Virus record (IMG/VR): IMGVR_UViG_3300036850_000122
Coordinates: 1 to 48,188 of that record
Length of the DNA: 48,188 nt
Source: a virus
Direction: 5' to 3' (one strand)
A program made the position numbers and the translations under genes. Of this stretch, positions 20,578 to 27,537 are shown in pieces. Below the pieces are notes generated by a model. The model was not told where the DNA came from and did no database searches. It saw nothing but the letters and a program-made list of their open reading frames with translations. Numbering within the stretch: position 1 is the stretch's first letter; every line of letters begins with the position of its first letter.

Positions 20578-20975
20578 GACGGCTCCTCTCCGTCGAGGGC
20601 GGCGTCGAGGGCGCTGATCACGGATTCCCAGCCGCGGGTGTAGGCGCGGCCGAGTTCACTGGCCCGCTGCGAGGAGTGCGGCTGTCGGGGGATTGCGCGG
20701 ACGCGTTTGATGGCGGCCTCGGCGCGTTCGGCACGTCCGCGTAGTCCGTCCGCTCCGAAAATTCGTTCGGCCACACTGGGCGACGCAACGGTGATCATGC
20801 CGTCCGACCAGTGGACGAGCAGCCAGCCCGGCAGGGGCCACGCGTCGCCGTCATTGGTGTAGATGAGGAGCTGCTGGCCGTCGTGCCAGGCGTACCGCTC
20901 GGGGGTGAGCCACGTGGGCAGGCTGCGGGTGCCGTCCCAGATGTGGGTGTGGGTGACGGTCGGCTGGTGGGTCAC
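20574..20975 (-). CDS. Hypothetical protein (133 aa, GTG start)
   Basis: GTG in a GTGA overlap. The first 65 residues look like a beta domain with many Trp (HIWDGTRSLPTWLTPERYAW, WPLPGWLLVHWSDGMITVA), the rest is a basic helical region (RAERAEAAIKRVRAIPRQPH) and a final helix. No Cys. Function unknown; its place in a fully coupled operon makes it a credible gene. Confidence 0.65.
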   Translation of the reverse strand: MTHQPTVTHTHIWDGTRSLPTWLTPERYAWHDGQQLLIYTNDGDAWPLPGWLLVHWSDGMITVASPSVAERIFGADGLRGRAERAEAAIKRVRAIPRQPHSSQRASELGRAYTRGWESVISALDAALDGEEPS

Positions 20976-21505
20976 GTCCGGCTCCGGTTGTGTGCTTCCT
21001 CGACCTGCCCGGCAAGCAGTCGGCACTGGTCGCGGACGTAGGCGAGGTCGCGGTAGACCTCACCGAGGATCACGGGGAAGTCGGAGGCGAACTGCTGACG
21101 CATCTCCTCCAGGTGCGGGGCGATGCGGCGCAGCAGGGCATCGTTGCCGGGCTTCTGGTCCCAGGCGTGTCCGCAGTCAAATCCGATCCAGTACACGTGG
21201 TCCGGCTCGCCGGGGCTGGGGATGTGGCAGATGCCCTGGGACTCGTCTGTGGTGTCCTGGCAGAACGTGGCGAAGTTCAGGCCGCCGTGTACGTCGGCGC
21301 CGATTTTGAACGGGTTCATTTCGAACCAGGGGTGGCCCTCGGACACGCCGACGTACCCGCACCAGGATCCGCTCTGCGTTGCCCGCTTGGCCAGGCACGG
21401 CAGACCGCTGGCCTCGTCCTGCCACTGCATCTTGTCGGGCTCGTCCTGCCAGGGGCCGTCACCCCAGTCGGACTTGTCCATGGTTCTCCAGCTCTTGGTC
21501 TCCAT
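20972..21505 (-). CDS. Conserved phage protein of unknown function (177 aa)
   Basis: The run GPWQDEPDKMQWQDEASGLP, CLAKRATQSGSWCGYVGV, HPW, then VHGGLNFA and GICHIPSPGEPDHVYWIGFD matches a pattern seen in many phages and prophages: a domain binding or recognising something unknown with conserved Cys, Trp and His. The C-terminal 50 residues are helical. Start at the ATG after GAGGA. Annotated elsewhere only as hypothetical, as far as I know. Confidence 0.75.
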   Translation of the reverse strand: METKSWRTMDKSDWGDGPWQDEPDKMQWQDEASGLPCLAKRATQSGSWCGYVGVSEGHPWFEMNPFKIGADVHGGLNFATFCQDTTDESQGICHIPSPGEPDHVYWIGFDCGHAWDQKPGNDALLRRIAPHLEEMRQQFASDFPVILGEVYRDLAYVRDQCRLLAGQVEEAHNRSRT

Positions 21506-21506
21506 G

Positions 21507-21740
21507 TCAGTCCTCGCTGTTCCGCAGTGCGCGGACTTCTGCGACGGCGTCGTATGACTCCCGGTCCGCATCTGCTGGGATGCCCGCACGGATTCTGTCT
21601 TTGATCGCCTGTAGTGTCTCGACGGTGATGACGCCAGGCTTCTCACAGCGGATGATCACCTCATCGCCTTCCTTGATGCCTGCTGCTCGCTGCATGGCGA
21701 CGGGAATGGTGATCCGGCCGCGTGGTCCCACGGTGGTCAT
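21507..21740 (-). CDS. AbrB/SpoVT-domain antitoxin-like protein (77 aa)
   Basis: Residues about 5-45 (GPRGRITIPVAMQRAAGIKE, GDEVIIRCEKPGVITVETLQ) are a swapped-hairpin AbrB DNA-binding domain as in MazE and VapB antitoxins. The acidic helical tail (DADRESYDAVAEVRALRNSE) is the kind of region that wraps a toxin. The nearest toxin-like gene, RelE-type, is upstream with one gene between. GGAAG precedes the ATG. Confidence 0.8.
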   Translation of the reverse strand: MTTVGPRGRITIPVAMQRAAGIKEGDEVIIRCEKPGVITVETLQAIKDRIRAGIPADADRESYDAVAEVRALRNSED

Positions 21741-21741
21741 G

Positions 21742-22113
21742 TCAGGCTTCCTTCGGGATCGTGAACCAGCCGGGTCCCTCGACGGCGTCCAGGCCGAGCC
21801 GGTCTGCGACAGCACGCAGGTCGTCGTTCCAGCGGTCGCGCTCGAATCTGCTGGCGTTGGGACGCTCACCGGAGTGGTGGGTGTATTCGACCTGGTCCCA
21901 CCGGTTGACCAGGAACGCCATGCCCCGGGCGCGGAAGTAGCCCACATTGCCGTCGTTGAGACAGAACCCGGGGTCCTCGTCGAGCAGGGCCTGGTCGGTG
22001 TCGCTGCGCAGGCGCAGGCCGTAGATGGTGTAGACGGCCGGGGGTCCGTCTGCCGCCTGGTCGCCGGGGATGTGCTGGGTGGTCAGTTCGTCGTGGCTCA
22101 TCGGATCACTCAT
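21742..22113 (-). CDS. Hypothetical protein between toxin and antitoxin genes (123 aa)
   Basis: The start overlaps the RelE-like gene by 8 nt and the stop is 1 nt from the AbrB gene, so all three are co-translated. The chain is acidic with a central beta part (VYTIYGLRLRSDTDQALLDE, NDGNVGYFRARGMAFLVNRW) and a helical end. One Cys. It may be a chaperone or third member of the module, but this is only position. Confidence 0.65.
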   Translation of the reverse strand: MSDPMSHDELTTQHIPGDQAADGPPAVYTIYGLRLRSDTDQALLDEDPGFCLNDGNVGYFRARGMAFLVNRWDQVEYTHHSGERPNASRFERDRWNDDLRAVADRLGLDAVEGPGWFTIPKEA

Positions 22114-22372
22114 GTCCGATCACGGGGGGACGGAAGTCTGTGAAGTGGTACACGAACACGAACACTTCGTCGTCCCGGATCACGTACCGGACTCGGATGT
22201 AGGGGGTGAGGTCGATGACGCGCAGCTTCTCGTCATCGCCGAAGGCCACGGACATCGGGTGGTAGGGGTCCTCGGCCAGGACCTGGGCGGCCTTGTACAC
22301 GGCGGCGCGCCGTGGCGGCTCCAGTGTGTCGATGTGGTTTTTGACGTCAGGGTCGTAGGTGATGGTGTACAT
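22106..22372 (-). CDS. RelE/ParE-type toxin-like protein (88 aa)
   Basis: The alpha/beta order and the motifs MYTITYDPDVKNHIDTLEPP, VYKAAQVLAEDPYHPM, KLRVIDLTPYIRVRYVIRDD and VFVFVYHFTDFRP fit the RelE/ParE fold. RelE toxins cut mRNA on the ribosome, ParE toxins poison gyrase; the end residues (YHFTDFRPP) do not decide between them. ATG after AGGAGG. It is first in a three-gene unit with the AbrB antitoxin-like gene last. Confidence 0.75.
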   Translation of the reverse strand: MYTITYDPDVKNHIDTLEPPRRAAVYKAAQVLAEDPYHPMSVAFGDDEKLRVIDLTPYIRVRYVIRDDEVFVFVYHFTDFRPPVIGHE

Positions 22373-22380
22373 GTGTCCTC

Positions 22381-22581
22381 CTAGATCTCGAAGATGGTCT
22401 GCTGGTCACCGGCGTACCCATACTCTCCGGGGCTCGGCTGGTGCAAGGCGTACGACCCGGGGCACGAGCGCAGTTCGGGGTCGCGTTCGGGCGGGTCGTG
22501 GCGCCAGATACGATTGCTGCGTGGTGCGACGGCGGTATCCCGCTTGCAGGCGGGGCAGTCGGCCCGCGGGTACTTCTTCAC
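22381..22581 (-). CDS. Small zinc-ribbon-like protein (66 aa, GTG start)
   Basis: VKKYPRADCPACKRDTAVAP, basic middle with WRHDPPERDPELRSCPGS, ending YAGDQQTIFEI. CPAC at the front and a lone CPGS later; a third ligand could be His. GTG 3 nt after GGAGGACC. It overlaps the upstream gene by 4 nt. Function unknown. Confidence 0.65.
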   Translation of the reverse strand: MKKYPRADCPACKRDTAVAPRSNRIWRHDPPERDPELRSCPGSYALHQPSPGEYGYAGDQQTIFEI

Positions 22582-22964
22582 CGGTCCTCCATCTCCCGGG
22601 GATGCATGGCCCCACCGTCGTCCTGCCAGACCATGAAGGGGAGCTGCTTGCGTATCCTCGTCCGGCGGGTCAGGGCTGCGTTTGCCCGCTGCTTGGACGT
22701 GCCGGTACCGGAGCGCTCCTGGTCCTCGTAGAAGTTGACGAGCTTTACGTTCAGGGCGGCGTTGCGTCTGTTGTTCGTTTTCTCCCTGGTCCAGTGGATG
22801 TACCGGTGGAGCGCGCAGGGGAAGTCGGCGCAGTAGTAGAGGTAGATCTTCTCGCCGGTCTCGGCGTAGAACTGCCTGGCCTCTGCGCGCGCCAGCTTGG
22901 CCGTCGCATAGGTGCGTCCCTTCTTCCTCTTGGCGCAGTGCCGCTGGCCTGCGTGCTGTGTCAC
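22578..22964 (-). CDS. Basic hypothetical protein (128 aa, GTG start)
   Basis: GTG after AAGGAGAAGGAG. Strongly basic N-terminus (CAKRKKGRTYATAKLARAEA), then YLYYCADFPCALHRYIHW with two Cys and two His in a zinc-finger-like spacing, then many Arg/Lys to LPFMVWQDDGGAMHPREMED. Nucleic-acid binding is likely from composition. Overlaps both neighbours by 4 nt. Confidence 0.65.
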   Translation of the reverse strand: MTQHAGQRHCAKRKKGRTYATAKLARAEARQFYAETGEKIYLYYCADFPCALHRYIHWTREKTNNRRNAALNVKLVNFYEDQERSGTGTSKQRANAALTRRTRIRKQLPFMVWQDDGGAMHPREMEDR

Positions 22965-23371
22965 GTCTCCTTCTCCTTGTGGTGCGGGCAGCCGCACAGC
23001 ACGCCCGAGTGCTTGTTGTTCAGGCGGCAGCGGGCGTGTTTGATGTCGCTCCACATCTGCAGTTCGTAGGCCCGGTCGGGGTGGCGTATCTTCGCCGATG
23101 CCAGGGCGCGTGCCATCTCGCAGGCGGTGGAGGTGTAGGGGCGTCGCACGATGAGGGCGAGCAGGTCGGCGGGGATCTGTTCCTCGGTGCTGCCGGGCGG
23201 GGGCGGGTGCTCGGCGTCGGCGAGTTTCATGACGACGGCCGCGGTCCGCTTCCAGTGTTCCCAGAGAGGGTTGTCGGCGGCGGGCAGCGGGTATTCGGGG
23301 CCGATCAGGTAGTTGAGGTCGTCACGGGCGATGGCCGTGGCGTAGCGCATCAGCCGTGCGTCGTCTTGCAT
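22961..23371 (-). CDS. Hypothetical protein with C-terminal Cys/His end (136 aa)
   Basis: ATG after GGAGG. Mostly helical (MQDDARLMRYATAIARDDLN, HWKRTAAVVMKLADAEHPPP, STACEMARALASAKIRHPDR) with a C-terminal tail HARCRLNNKHSGVLCGCPHH that can bind metal. No known family. In the coupled set 22381-23752. Confidence 0.65.
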   Translation of the reverse strand: MQDDARLMRYATAIARDDLNYLIGPEYPLPAADNPLWEHWKRTAAVVMKLADAEHPPPPGSTEEQIPADLLALIVRRPYTSTACEMARALASAKIRHPDRAYELQMWSDIKHARCRLNNKHSGVLCGCPHHKEKET

Positions 23372-23372
23372 G

Positions 23373-23561
23373 TCATCCTCCGTGGGTCCACAGCAGGTAC
23401 AGGCCGCCGGTCACCGCCCAGGCAGCGGCGGCAAGCAGGGCCCAGCCGAGCAGGATCGCCCGGCCGAAAGGGTTGCTGAGCATGCCGACGATCCATACGA
23501 CGAGTGAGACGAGCAGAAGCAGGGCGATGATGCCCAGACCGCCCCAGGCGAAGACCTCCAT
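23373..23561 (-). CDS. Two-span membrane protein (62 aa)
   Basis: Two hydrophobic stretches: residues about 5-28 (AWGGLGIIALLLLVSLVVWI) and 34-57 (AILLGWALLAAAAWAVTGGL), joined by a short loop (LSNPFGR). Size and layout are holin-like, but it is far from any lysis gene, so it may instead be an accessory or exclusion membrane protein. The start overlaps the upstream stop by 1 nt. Confidence 0.65.
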   Translation of the reverse strand: MEVFAWGGLGIIALLLLVSLVVWIVGMLSNPFGRAILLGWALLAAAAWAVTGGLYLLWTHGG

Positions 23562-23752
23562 CAGCCCTCCCCGTCTTCCCGCTGGAGCGCACAGGCGTCG
23601 AGCGGTTCGCCGCAGTCCTTGCAGCGGTCGTGCATGGCACTGCAGGGGGCCGGGCAGACGGTGCGGTCGAAGTAACTGCCGTGGCGGTGTCCGCAGTTGA
23701 TGCGGCTGCCGAAATTGAGCAACGCGTCGAGCCGCTGTGGGCGTTCGTTCAT
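23561..23752 (-). CDS. Small Cys-rich protein (63 aa)
   Basis: After MNERPQRLDALLNFGSRI the chain has CGHRHGSYFDRTVCPAPC, then HDRCKDCGEPLDAC: seven Cys and three His, enough for two zinc sites. The ATG is preceded by the GACAAGGAAG leader. First gene of the leftward unit 22381-23752. Function unknown. Confidence 0.65.
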   Translation of the reverse strand: MNERPQRLDALLNFGSRINCGHRHGSYFDRTVCPAPCSAMHDRCKDCGEPLDACALQREDGEG

Positions 23753-23776
23753 GACGCTTCCTTGTCGGTGGGGACT

Positions 23777-24100
23777 CTACAGTCCGAGCATGCGCTTGAG
23801 GGCCTGGTTGACCTTCAGTTGCGTCTCCAGAGAGATGGACCCCAGGTCGTCCTGGAGGTCGTCCTGCGCCACGGTGTTGATCTCATGGCAGACGATGTGC
23901 CCGGAGAGAGGGTCGCCTGAGGTCAGACGCACCCACCGGGGCAGGCCGCTCGGCGCGTCCCGGTCCCGGCTGACCAGGACGATGACGCAGGAGTCTTCGC
24001 CGGTGTGGACGAAGTCGGCTGACACGACGAGCCCCAGGAGGGTGATGTCCGGTTCGGCCACGATGCGATAGATGTGGCCGCGTTGTGCAGTGTTGGTCAT
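23777..24100 (-). CDS. MazF/PemK-type toxin-like protein (107 aa)
   Basis: The beta-barrel pattern of MazF/PemK/CcdB is visible: RGHIYRIVAEPDITLLGLVV at the start, CVIVLVSRDRDAPSGLPRWV, SGHIVCHEINTVAQDDL and the closing helix VNQALKRMLGL. The usual conserved Arg and Ser/Thr of MazF are matched by R in the first strand and VS, but the active site is not certain. It should cut RNA and is overlapped by 4 nt (ATGA) with the antitoxin-like gene upstream, without an own ribosome-binding site, so it is made less than its partner. Confidence 0.75.
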   Translation of the reverse strand: MTNTAQRGHIYRIVAEPDITLLGLVVSADFVHTGEDSCVIVLVSRDRDAPSGLPRWVRLTSGDPLSGHIVCHEINTVAQDDLQDDLGSISLETQLKVNQALKRMLGL

Positions 24101-24423
24101 GCGGAGGTGCTGTCCCGGGTGTCGGAGGCGGAGCGGAAACGACGTCCACGCATAGCGGCACGCCATGCCAGGACGTCGGGGTGGTTGCGGGCGTAGTGGG
24201 CTTCACGCCGGTACGCCTCTTCGAGGGCTGCCTGCTCCGTCACCTTCCGTCCGGCGACGATCAGGGCATGGAGCGTTTCGGCGTCCGAGGAGTCCGGCTT
24301 GATGTCGATGCCGGTCAGGACGGCCAGGGCCACGGCCTGCGGACTGTTCTCCGTGCGCAGGTGTTCGAGGGCTTCCTCGTCATCGTGATGGAAAGGCACT
24401 TGCTTCCTCAGTGTCTTGGACAT
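24097..24423 (-). CDS. Antitoxin-like partner of the MazF-type gene (108 aa)
   Basis: First gene of a two-gene toxin-antitoxin pair. The middle and C-terminal parts (DAETLHALIVAGRKVTEQAA, LEEAYRREAHYARNHPDV) are helical and resemble actinobacterial MazE-like antitoxins in which an -EAGR- helix is followed by a basic tail (MRGRRFRS). No clear DNA-binding ribbon is seen. The ATG has no Shine-Dalgarno and lies 6 nt after a -10-like CATCGT, so the mRNA is probably leaderless; TTGACG lies 18 nt upstream of it. Confidence 0.7.
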   Translation of the reverse strand: MSKTLRKQVPFHHDDEEALEHLRTENSPQAVALAVLTGIDIKPDSSDAETLHALIVAGRKVTEQAALEEAYRREAHYARNHPDVLAWRAAMRGRRFRSASDTRDSTSA

Positions 24424-24543
24424 GAATCAACGATGGACCATTACGGTGGTACACGTCAACCCGGACCGGCGGTATTCGGAGGATCTCGCGACGCCCCCGC
24501 CTCATGTCGACGAGTGATCTGCATCACATTTGACTGGTGAGGC

Positions 24544-24573
24544 TTGTAGTTACTGATTAGTAACATACATAAT
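24544..24573 (+). promoter_or_regulatory. Candidate rightward promoter with operator in the spacer
   Basis: TTGTAG (24544-24549), 18-nt spacer, CATAAT (24568-24573). The spacer contains GTTACT-gatt-AGTAAC (24549-24564), a perfect 6-bp-arm palindrome, and the start region carries GGCACACGTGTGCC (24583-24596). A protein on either palindrome could shut the promoter. It points at the small operon starting at 24675. Confidence 0.5.
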
Positions 24574-24608
24574 GATTCGCGTGGCACACGTGTGCCTACC
24601 CACGCAGA

Positions 24609-24645
24609 AAAGCCCCGGAAGACGCCGATCCTTCCGGGGCTTTTT
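24609..24645 (+). terminator. Strong intrinsic terminator in the leader of a rightward operon
   Basis: AAAGCCCCGGAAG (24609-24621) pairs perfectly with CTTCCGGGGCTTT (24631-24643) and is followed by a T-run. It lies between the candidate promoter and the first gene at 24675, so full expression would need antitermination, or the terminator blocks transcripts from upstream. Confidence 0.8.
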
Positions 24646-24674
24646 GCTGTCTCCCCTCGGCCCCGGAGACCTCC

Positions 24675-24815
24675 ATGCTCACCACTCCGTGCCCCCTGGC
24701 CTACTGCGATCCTGAACAGTGCGGCTGGCGCGCACACAGCACCACCTGCGAATGGCAGGACCAGGCCATCGACACCTCCGGCAACGACGCCCGCGGGGAC
24801 GACTGCGATGACTGA
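24675..24815 (+). CDS. Tiny Cys-rich protein (46 aa)
   Basis: ATG after GGAG. MLTTPCPLAYCDPEQCGWRA, then HSTTCEWQDQA and an acidic end DDCDD. Five Cys; four in a C-x4-C-x4-C-x8-C layout that suggests zinc. It overlaps the next gene by 8 nt. Unknown role; first gene of the rightward operon with the small-terminase candidate. Confidence 0.6.
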   Translation: MLTTPCPLAYCDPEQCGWRAHSTTCEWQDQAIDTSGNDARGDDCDD

Positions 24816-25422
24816 CACCGTCCCGTTCGAGGAGAAGCCCCTCATCAGCGACGAGGACTTCCTGCCGCCCGAAAAGCCCGACGGCTACCCGCCCTACCAC
24901 AACTACAAGCGCGACCGCGAAGCCGTCCGCCTCAAGGCCATGGGCTGGGCACCCGAAGACATCGCCGAAAAACTCGGCCTCACCAGCGACCGCGCCGGTG
25001 GCCAGCCGGACCCACAGCGCGCCGTCGCCGCGATCAAACGCGGCACCGCCCTGCTCCACCAGGTCAACGTGGACGAAAAACGCCTCGAACAGCTGCAGCA
25101 CTACGAAATGATGAAGCAGCACATCTGGGCCAGCATCAACATGGAACACGTCCTCGTCCAGCAGGGCAAAGTCGTCTTCCAGGACGGCGTCCCCGTCGAG
25201 GACCGCCGCTTCGCCCTCGAAGCCTTCGACCGCCTCAACCGCATCGAAGAGTCCATCTCCAACCTGCTCGGCACCAAGGCCGCCCAGCGCTTCTCCGTCG
25301 AGGCCGACCAGCTCGGCACCGAGATCAGCCAGCTCATCTCCCTCATCAACACCGACGACACCATCCAGGCCACCACCGAACGCCTGGACCGCACGGCCCT
25401 GGAAGCAGGAGACGAGACGTGA
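24808..25422 (+). CDS. Candidate terminase small subunit (204 aa)
   Basis: Residues about 40-60 contain a HTH-like segment (LKAMGWAPEDIAEKLGLTSD), followed by long helices (DEKRLEQLQHYEMMKQHIWA, FALEAFDRLNRIEESISNLL) as in small terminase proteins with N-terminal DNA binding and helical oligomerisation. This would recognise pac or cos DNA. The distance to the large subunit gene (29970) is large, with the integrase between, so a regulator is an alternative. Codon use favours C in third position more than the genes after 28500. Confidence 0.45.
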   Translation: MTDTVPFEEKPLISDEDFLPPEKPDGYPPYHNYKRDREAVRLKAMGWAPEDIAEKLGLTSDRAGGQPDPQRAVAAIKRGTALLHQVNVDEKRLEQLQHYEMMKQHIWASINMEHVLVQQGKVVFQDGVPVEDRRFALEAFDRLNRIEESISNLLGTKAAQRFSVEADQLGTEISQLISLINTDDTIQATTERLDRTALEAGDET

Positions 25423-25658
25423 GCGACGACGCACAACGCATCGCCCTGACCTACATCAACCTGCGCCTCATGGCCACCGACACCGAAGCCGCACTGAAGA
25501 AGCTGGCCGCGCGCAGAGAACACGTCGAGTTCCAGGCCGGGATCCTGCTCGGACTGACCGGTGCCAAATACGTGCTCGACGGACACACCGCCGACGAAAC
25601 GTGGGACCTCCTCAAGCCCCTCGTCGAAGAACTCCGCAAGGACACCGAGGCAGCATGA
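25419..25658 (+). CDS. Small helical protein (79 aa, GTG start)
   Basis: GTG in a GTGA overlap. MSDDAQRIALTYINLRLMAT, then TEAALKKLAARREHVEFQAG and ADETWDLLKPLVEELRKDTE: three helices, acidic, no Cys. Likely an oligomer-forming or partner protein of the gene before it. Family unknown. Confidence 0.65.
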   Translation: MSDDAQRIALTYINLRLMATDTEAALKKLAARREHVEFQAGILLGLTGAKYVLDGHTADETWDLLKPLVEELRKDTEAA

Positions 25659-25816
25659 GCGACAGTGAACTCCCCGACAGCCCCCTCACCGACCTCGCCC
25701 AGGGCGCCGCACAGCTCCACGAGATGTACGCCTCCTACATGGACGCCGGATTCCCCGAAGGCCGCGCCTTCGAGCTGGTCCGCATGACCCTCGGCCACTT
25801 CCTCGACAGCGACTGA
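25655..25816 (+). CDS. Small acidic protein (53 aa)
   Basis: ATGA overlap with the gene before. MSDSELPDSPLTDLAQGAAQ, then LHEMYASYMDAGFPEGRAFE and LVRMTLGHFLDSD. A short helical acidic protein; the pattern Y-S-Y-M-DAGF-EGRAFEL reminds me of small phage accessory proteins. Function unknown. Confidence 0.6.
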   Translation: MSDSELPDSPLTDLAQGAAQLHEMYASYMDAGFPEGRAFELVRMTLGHFLDSD

Positions 25817-25828
25817 CCCGGAGAAGCG

Positions 25829-25939
25829 ATGCTGCGTTTCCACCGCACCCACTACACCACCATGACCGGCCGCCTCATGGAAGCCACCTGGTGGCAGCTC
25901 GGCGACCGCATCTTCCGCCACCGCCAGCGCGCCCTCTGA
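25829..25939 (+). CDS. Tiny basic protein (36 aa)
   Basis: ATG after GGAGAAG at good spacing. MLRFHRTHYTTMTGRLMEAT, then WWQLGDRIFRHRQRAL: rich in Arg, His and Trp, one amphipathic helix. It is the last gene before two terminators. The good ribosome-binding site and the position in the operon support it, but it is short. Confidence 0.5.
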   Translation: MLRFHRTHYTTMTGRLMEATWWQLGDRIFRHRQRAL

Positions 25940-25944
25940 CATGC

Positions 25945-25983
25945 GAAAGGTCCGCCCCTCGAAAAACAAGAGGCGGACCTTTC
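25945..25983 (+). terminator. Intrinsic terminator
   Basis: GAAAGGTCCGCC (25945-25956) pairs perfectly with GGCGGACCTTTC (25972-25983). It begins 5 nt past the last gene of the operon. Confidence 0.75.
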
Positions 25984-26046
25984 ACAACCTCAGCATGAGC
26001 CGGGGTCAGAACTTCTTGACGGTTGCCGTCCCACTGTAACATGCGA

Positions 26047-26079
26047 AAGGACCGCCCCGTAGCAAGTGGGGCGGTCCTT
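26047..26079. terminator. Second intrinsic terminator
   Basis: AAGGACCGCCCC (26047-26058) pairs with GGGGCGGTCCTT (26068-26079) across 9 nt. The preceding ACATGCGAAAGG repeats exactly the text before the first terminator, 100 bp earlier. It would also stop leftward transcripts after the tRNA. Confidence 0.75.
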
Positions 26080-26110
26080 CGTTAAGGCAGGCCCAACGTC
26101 CTGCACTGCG

Positions 26111-26185
<75 letters not shown>

Positions 26186-26197
26186 TCCTGCAGTGTA

Positions 26198-26503
26198 TCA
26201 CTCCTGCTCGCGGTAGCAGGGGATCGTCCAGGCCTTCTCCGCCACCTGCTCCCAGCCCGCGTACGCAGTGGCCGTCAGCCTCTGCACCGGCGACATCCCC
26301 GGCAGCCCGTACATCCGGCGCCGGTCCGGCATCCACCCCCGCTCAATCAGCCGGTGCCCCATGGAGTTCCCCGGAAACGAGCCGTACTCCAACTCCCTGT
26401 CATTCCACAGGACTTGACGGACATCCGTTCCATCCACCGTCAGGATCCAGTCGCCCTTCTCGTCCACCACGACCCGGGCGATCCGAGCATCATAGGTCGT
26501 CAC
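26198..26503 (-). CDS. Hypothetical protein coupled to integrase (101 aa)
   Basis: GTG start in a GTGA overlap with the integrase stop. Beta-rich N-terminus (TYDARIARVVVDEKGDWILT, DGTDVRQVLW) then RGWMPDRRRMYGLPG and a helical end (RLTATAYAGWEQVAEKAWTI). No motif recognised. Being co-translated with the integrase and next to the tRNA, it could influence recombination, but that is only position. Confidence 0.65.
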   Translation of the reverse strand: MTTYDARIARVVVDEKGDWILTVDGTDVRQVLWNDRELEYGSFPGNSMGHRLIERGWMPDRRRMYGLPGMSPVQRLTATAYAGWEQVAEKAWTIPCYREQE

Positions 26504-27537
26504 ATCAAACCCTCCGTCACGCTCTCCTGCTCCTCCGGCCGGTTGTAGCGGTGCACCTGCGTGCCCTTCACCGACCAGCCGCCATGCTCGGCGACCTGCA
26601 TCGACGGCCTGCCCGCACGAAACGCCATCGTCGCCCCCGACGCCCGCGTCGAATGCGCCCGGTAGGTACGCCCCGATGGCGCCGTGATCCCCACATCCCG
26701 GACGGCATGCTTGACCACCCGGCCCAGCCATTCGCCCTCCAGACGGTAGTCGAGGATCTTGTAGCCGAAGGACGTTTTGCGCATCTGACGGAACAGCGGA
26801 CCGCTGCGAATGCCCTTGCTGGCAAGGACATTCACCCACGCACGCAGCGCCCCGACCGCATCCGACAACGGATGCGCACCCGGCTCGATGACGAGCCGAC
26901 GGCCGCGGGCGCGCTGGTCCTCCTTAGACTTGACGATGGTCATCACGACCTTGCCATGGGTGAAATGGACGTCCCCGATGTCCAGGCCCACCAGCTGCGA
27001 CCGCCTGGCGAACGCGCCGGTGGCCAGCAGCAGCCCGGCCCGGTCACGGATACCAAGTGCTGTACCGTCAGGGAGCGTTGCACTCATCGCGCGCAGCTGT
27101 TCGATGGTGTATGTGGCCGCCTCGTCCGGCCGCCAGCCTGACTCGATCAGCATGCGCCGATACCCGGCCAGGATCCGCCACGCGTCCCGCCGGTCCGGCA
27201 TGTGCCGCTTGGCCACGTTGTAGTAGTTCTCGTGGAAGAACACCACCGCGGAGATGCCCTGCTCGATGACGGTCTGCGAGTTGCCCTTCGTGCACCGGTC
27301 GGCGACCCAGTTCGTTAGATGGTCTGTCAACACCGGGACCGGGCTGACCTCGTGGTACTCGCACCACCGCACAAACTTGTCCCATTCGCGCTTGTACGCG
27401 TAGTACGTCTGCTTGGGGACCGAGTCGTGCAGCCAGCGCAGCGCCTCGGCCGACAGGCGGCTCCGGCGCGCTGGCTGAACTGACGGTAGGTCAGATTCTT
27501 CGCCAGGATCGATTCTGACGAGTCCGACCCCCGTCAT
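26500..27537 (-). CDS. int: Tyrosine integrase (345 aa)
   Basis: Catalyses site-specific integration and excision. Residues 35-135 are a SAM-like core-binding domain (TYYAYKREWDKFVRWCEYHE); the catalytic domain has Arg178 (GAFARRSQLVGL), Lys203 or Lys205 (IVKSKED), HSTR (295-298), HGGW (318-321) and the nucleophile Tyr331 (VHRY), all intact. The ATG overlaps the previous stop. The attachment site is probably nearby; the adjacent initiator tRNA gene is a candidate, as many phage integrases use tRNA genes. Confidence 0.9.
   Translation of the reverse strand: MTGVGLVRIDPGEESDLPSVQPARRSRLSAEALRWLHDSVPKQTYYAYKREWDKFVRWCEYHEVSPVPVLTDHLTNWVADRCTKGNSQTVIEQGISAVVFFHENYYNVAKRHMPDRRDAWRILAGYRRMLIESGWRPDEAATYTIEQLRAMSATLPDGTALGIRDRAGLLLATGAFARRSQLVGLDIGDVHFTHGKVVMTIVKSKEDQRARGRRLVIEPGAHPLSDAVGALRAWVNVLASKGIRSGPLFRQMRKTSFGYKILDYRLEGEWLGRVVKHAVRDVGITAPSGRTYRAHSTRASGATMAFRAGRPSMQVAEHGGWSVKGTQVHRYNRPEEQESVTEGLM

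Noticed and set aside
26016-26042. Promoter TTGACG - 15 nt - TAACAT between two terminators
   Set aside because: The spacer is too short for a normal promoter and no gene follows; kept only as a remark on a possible small RNA.
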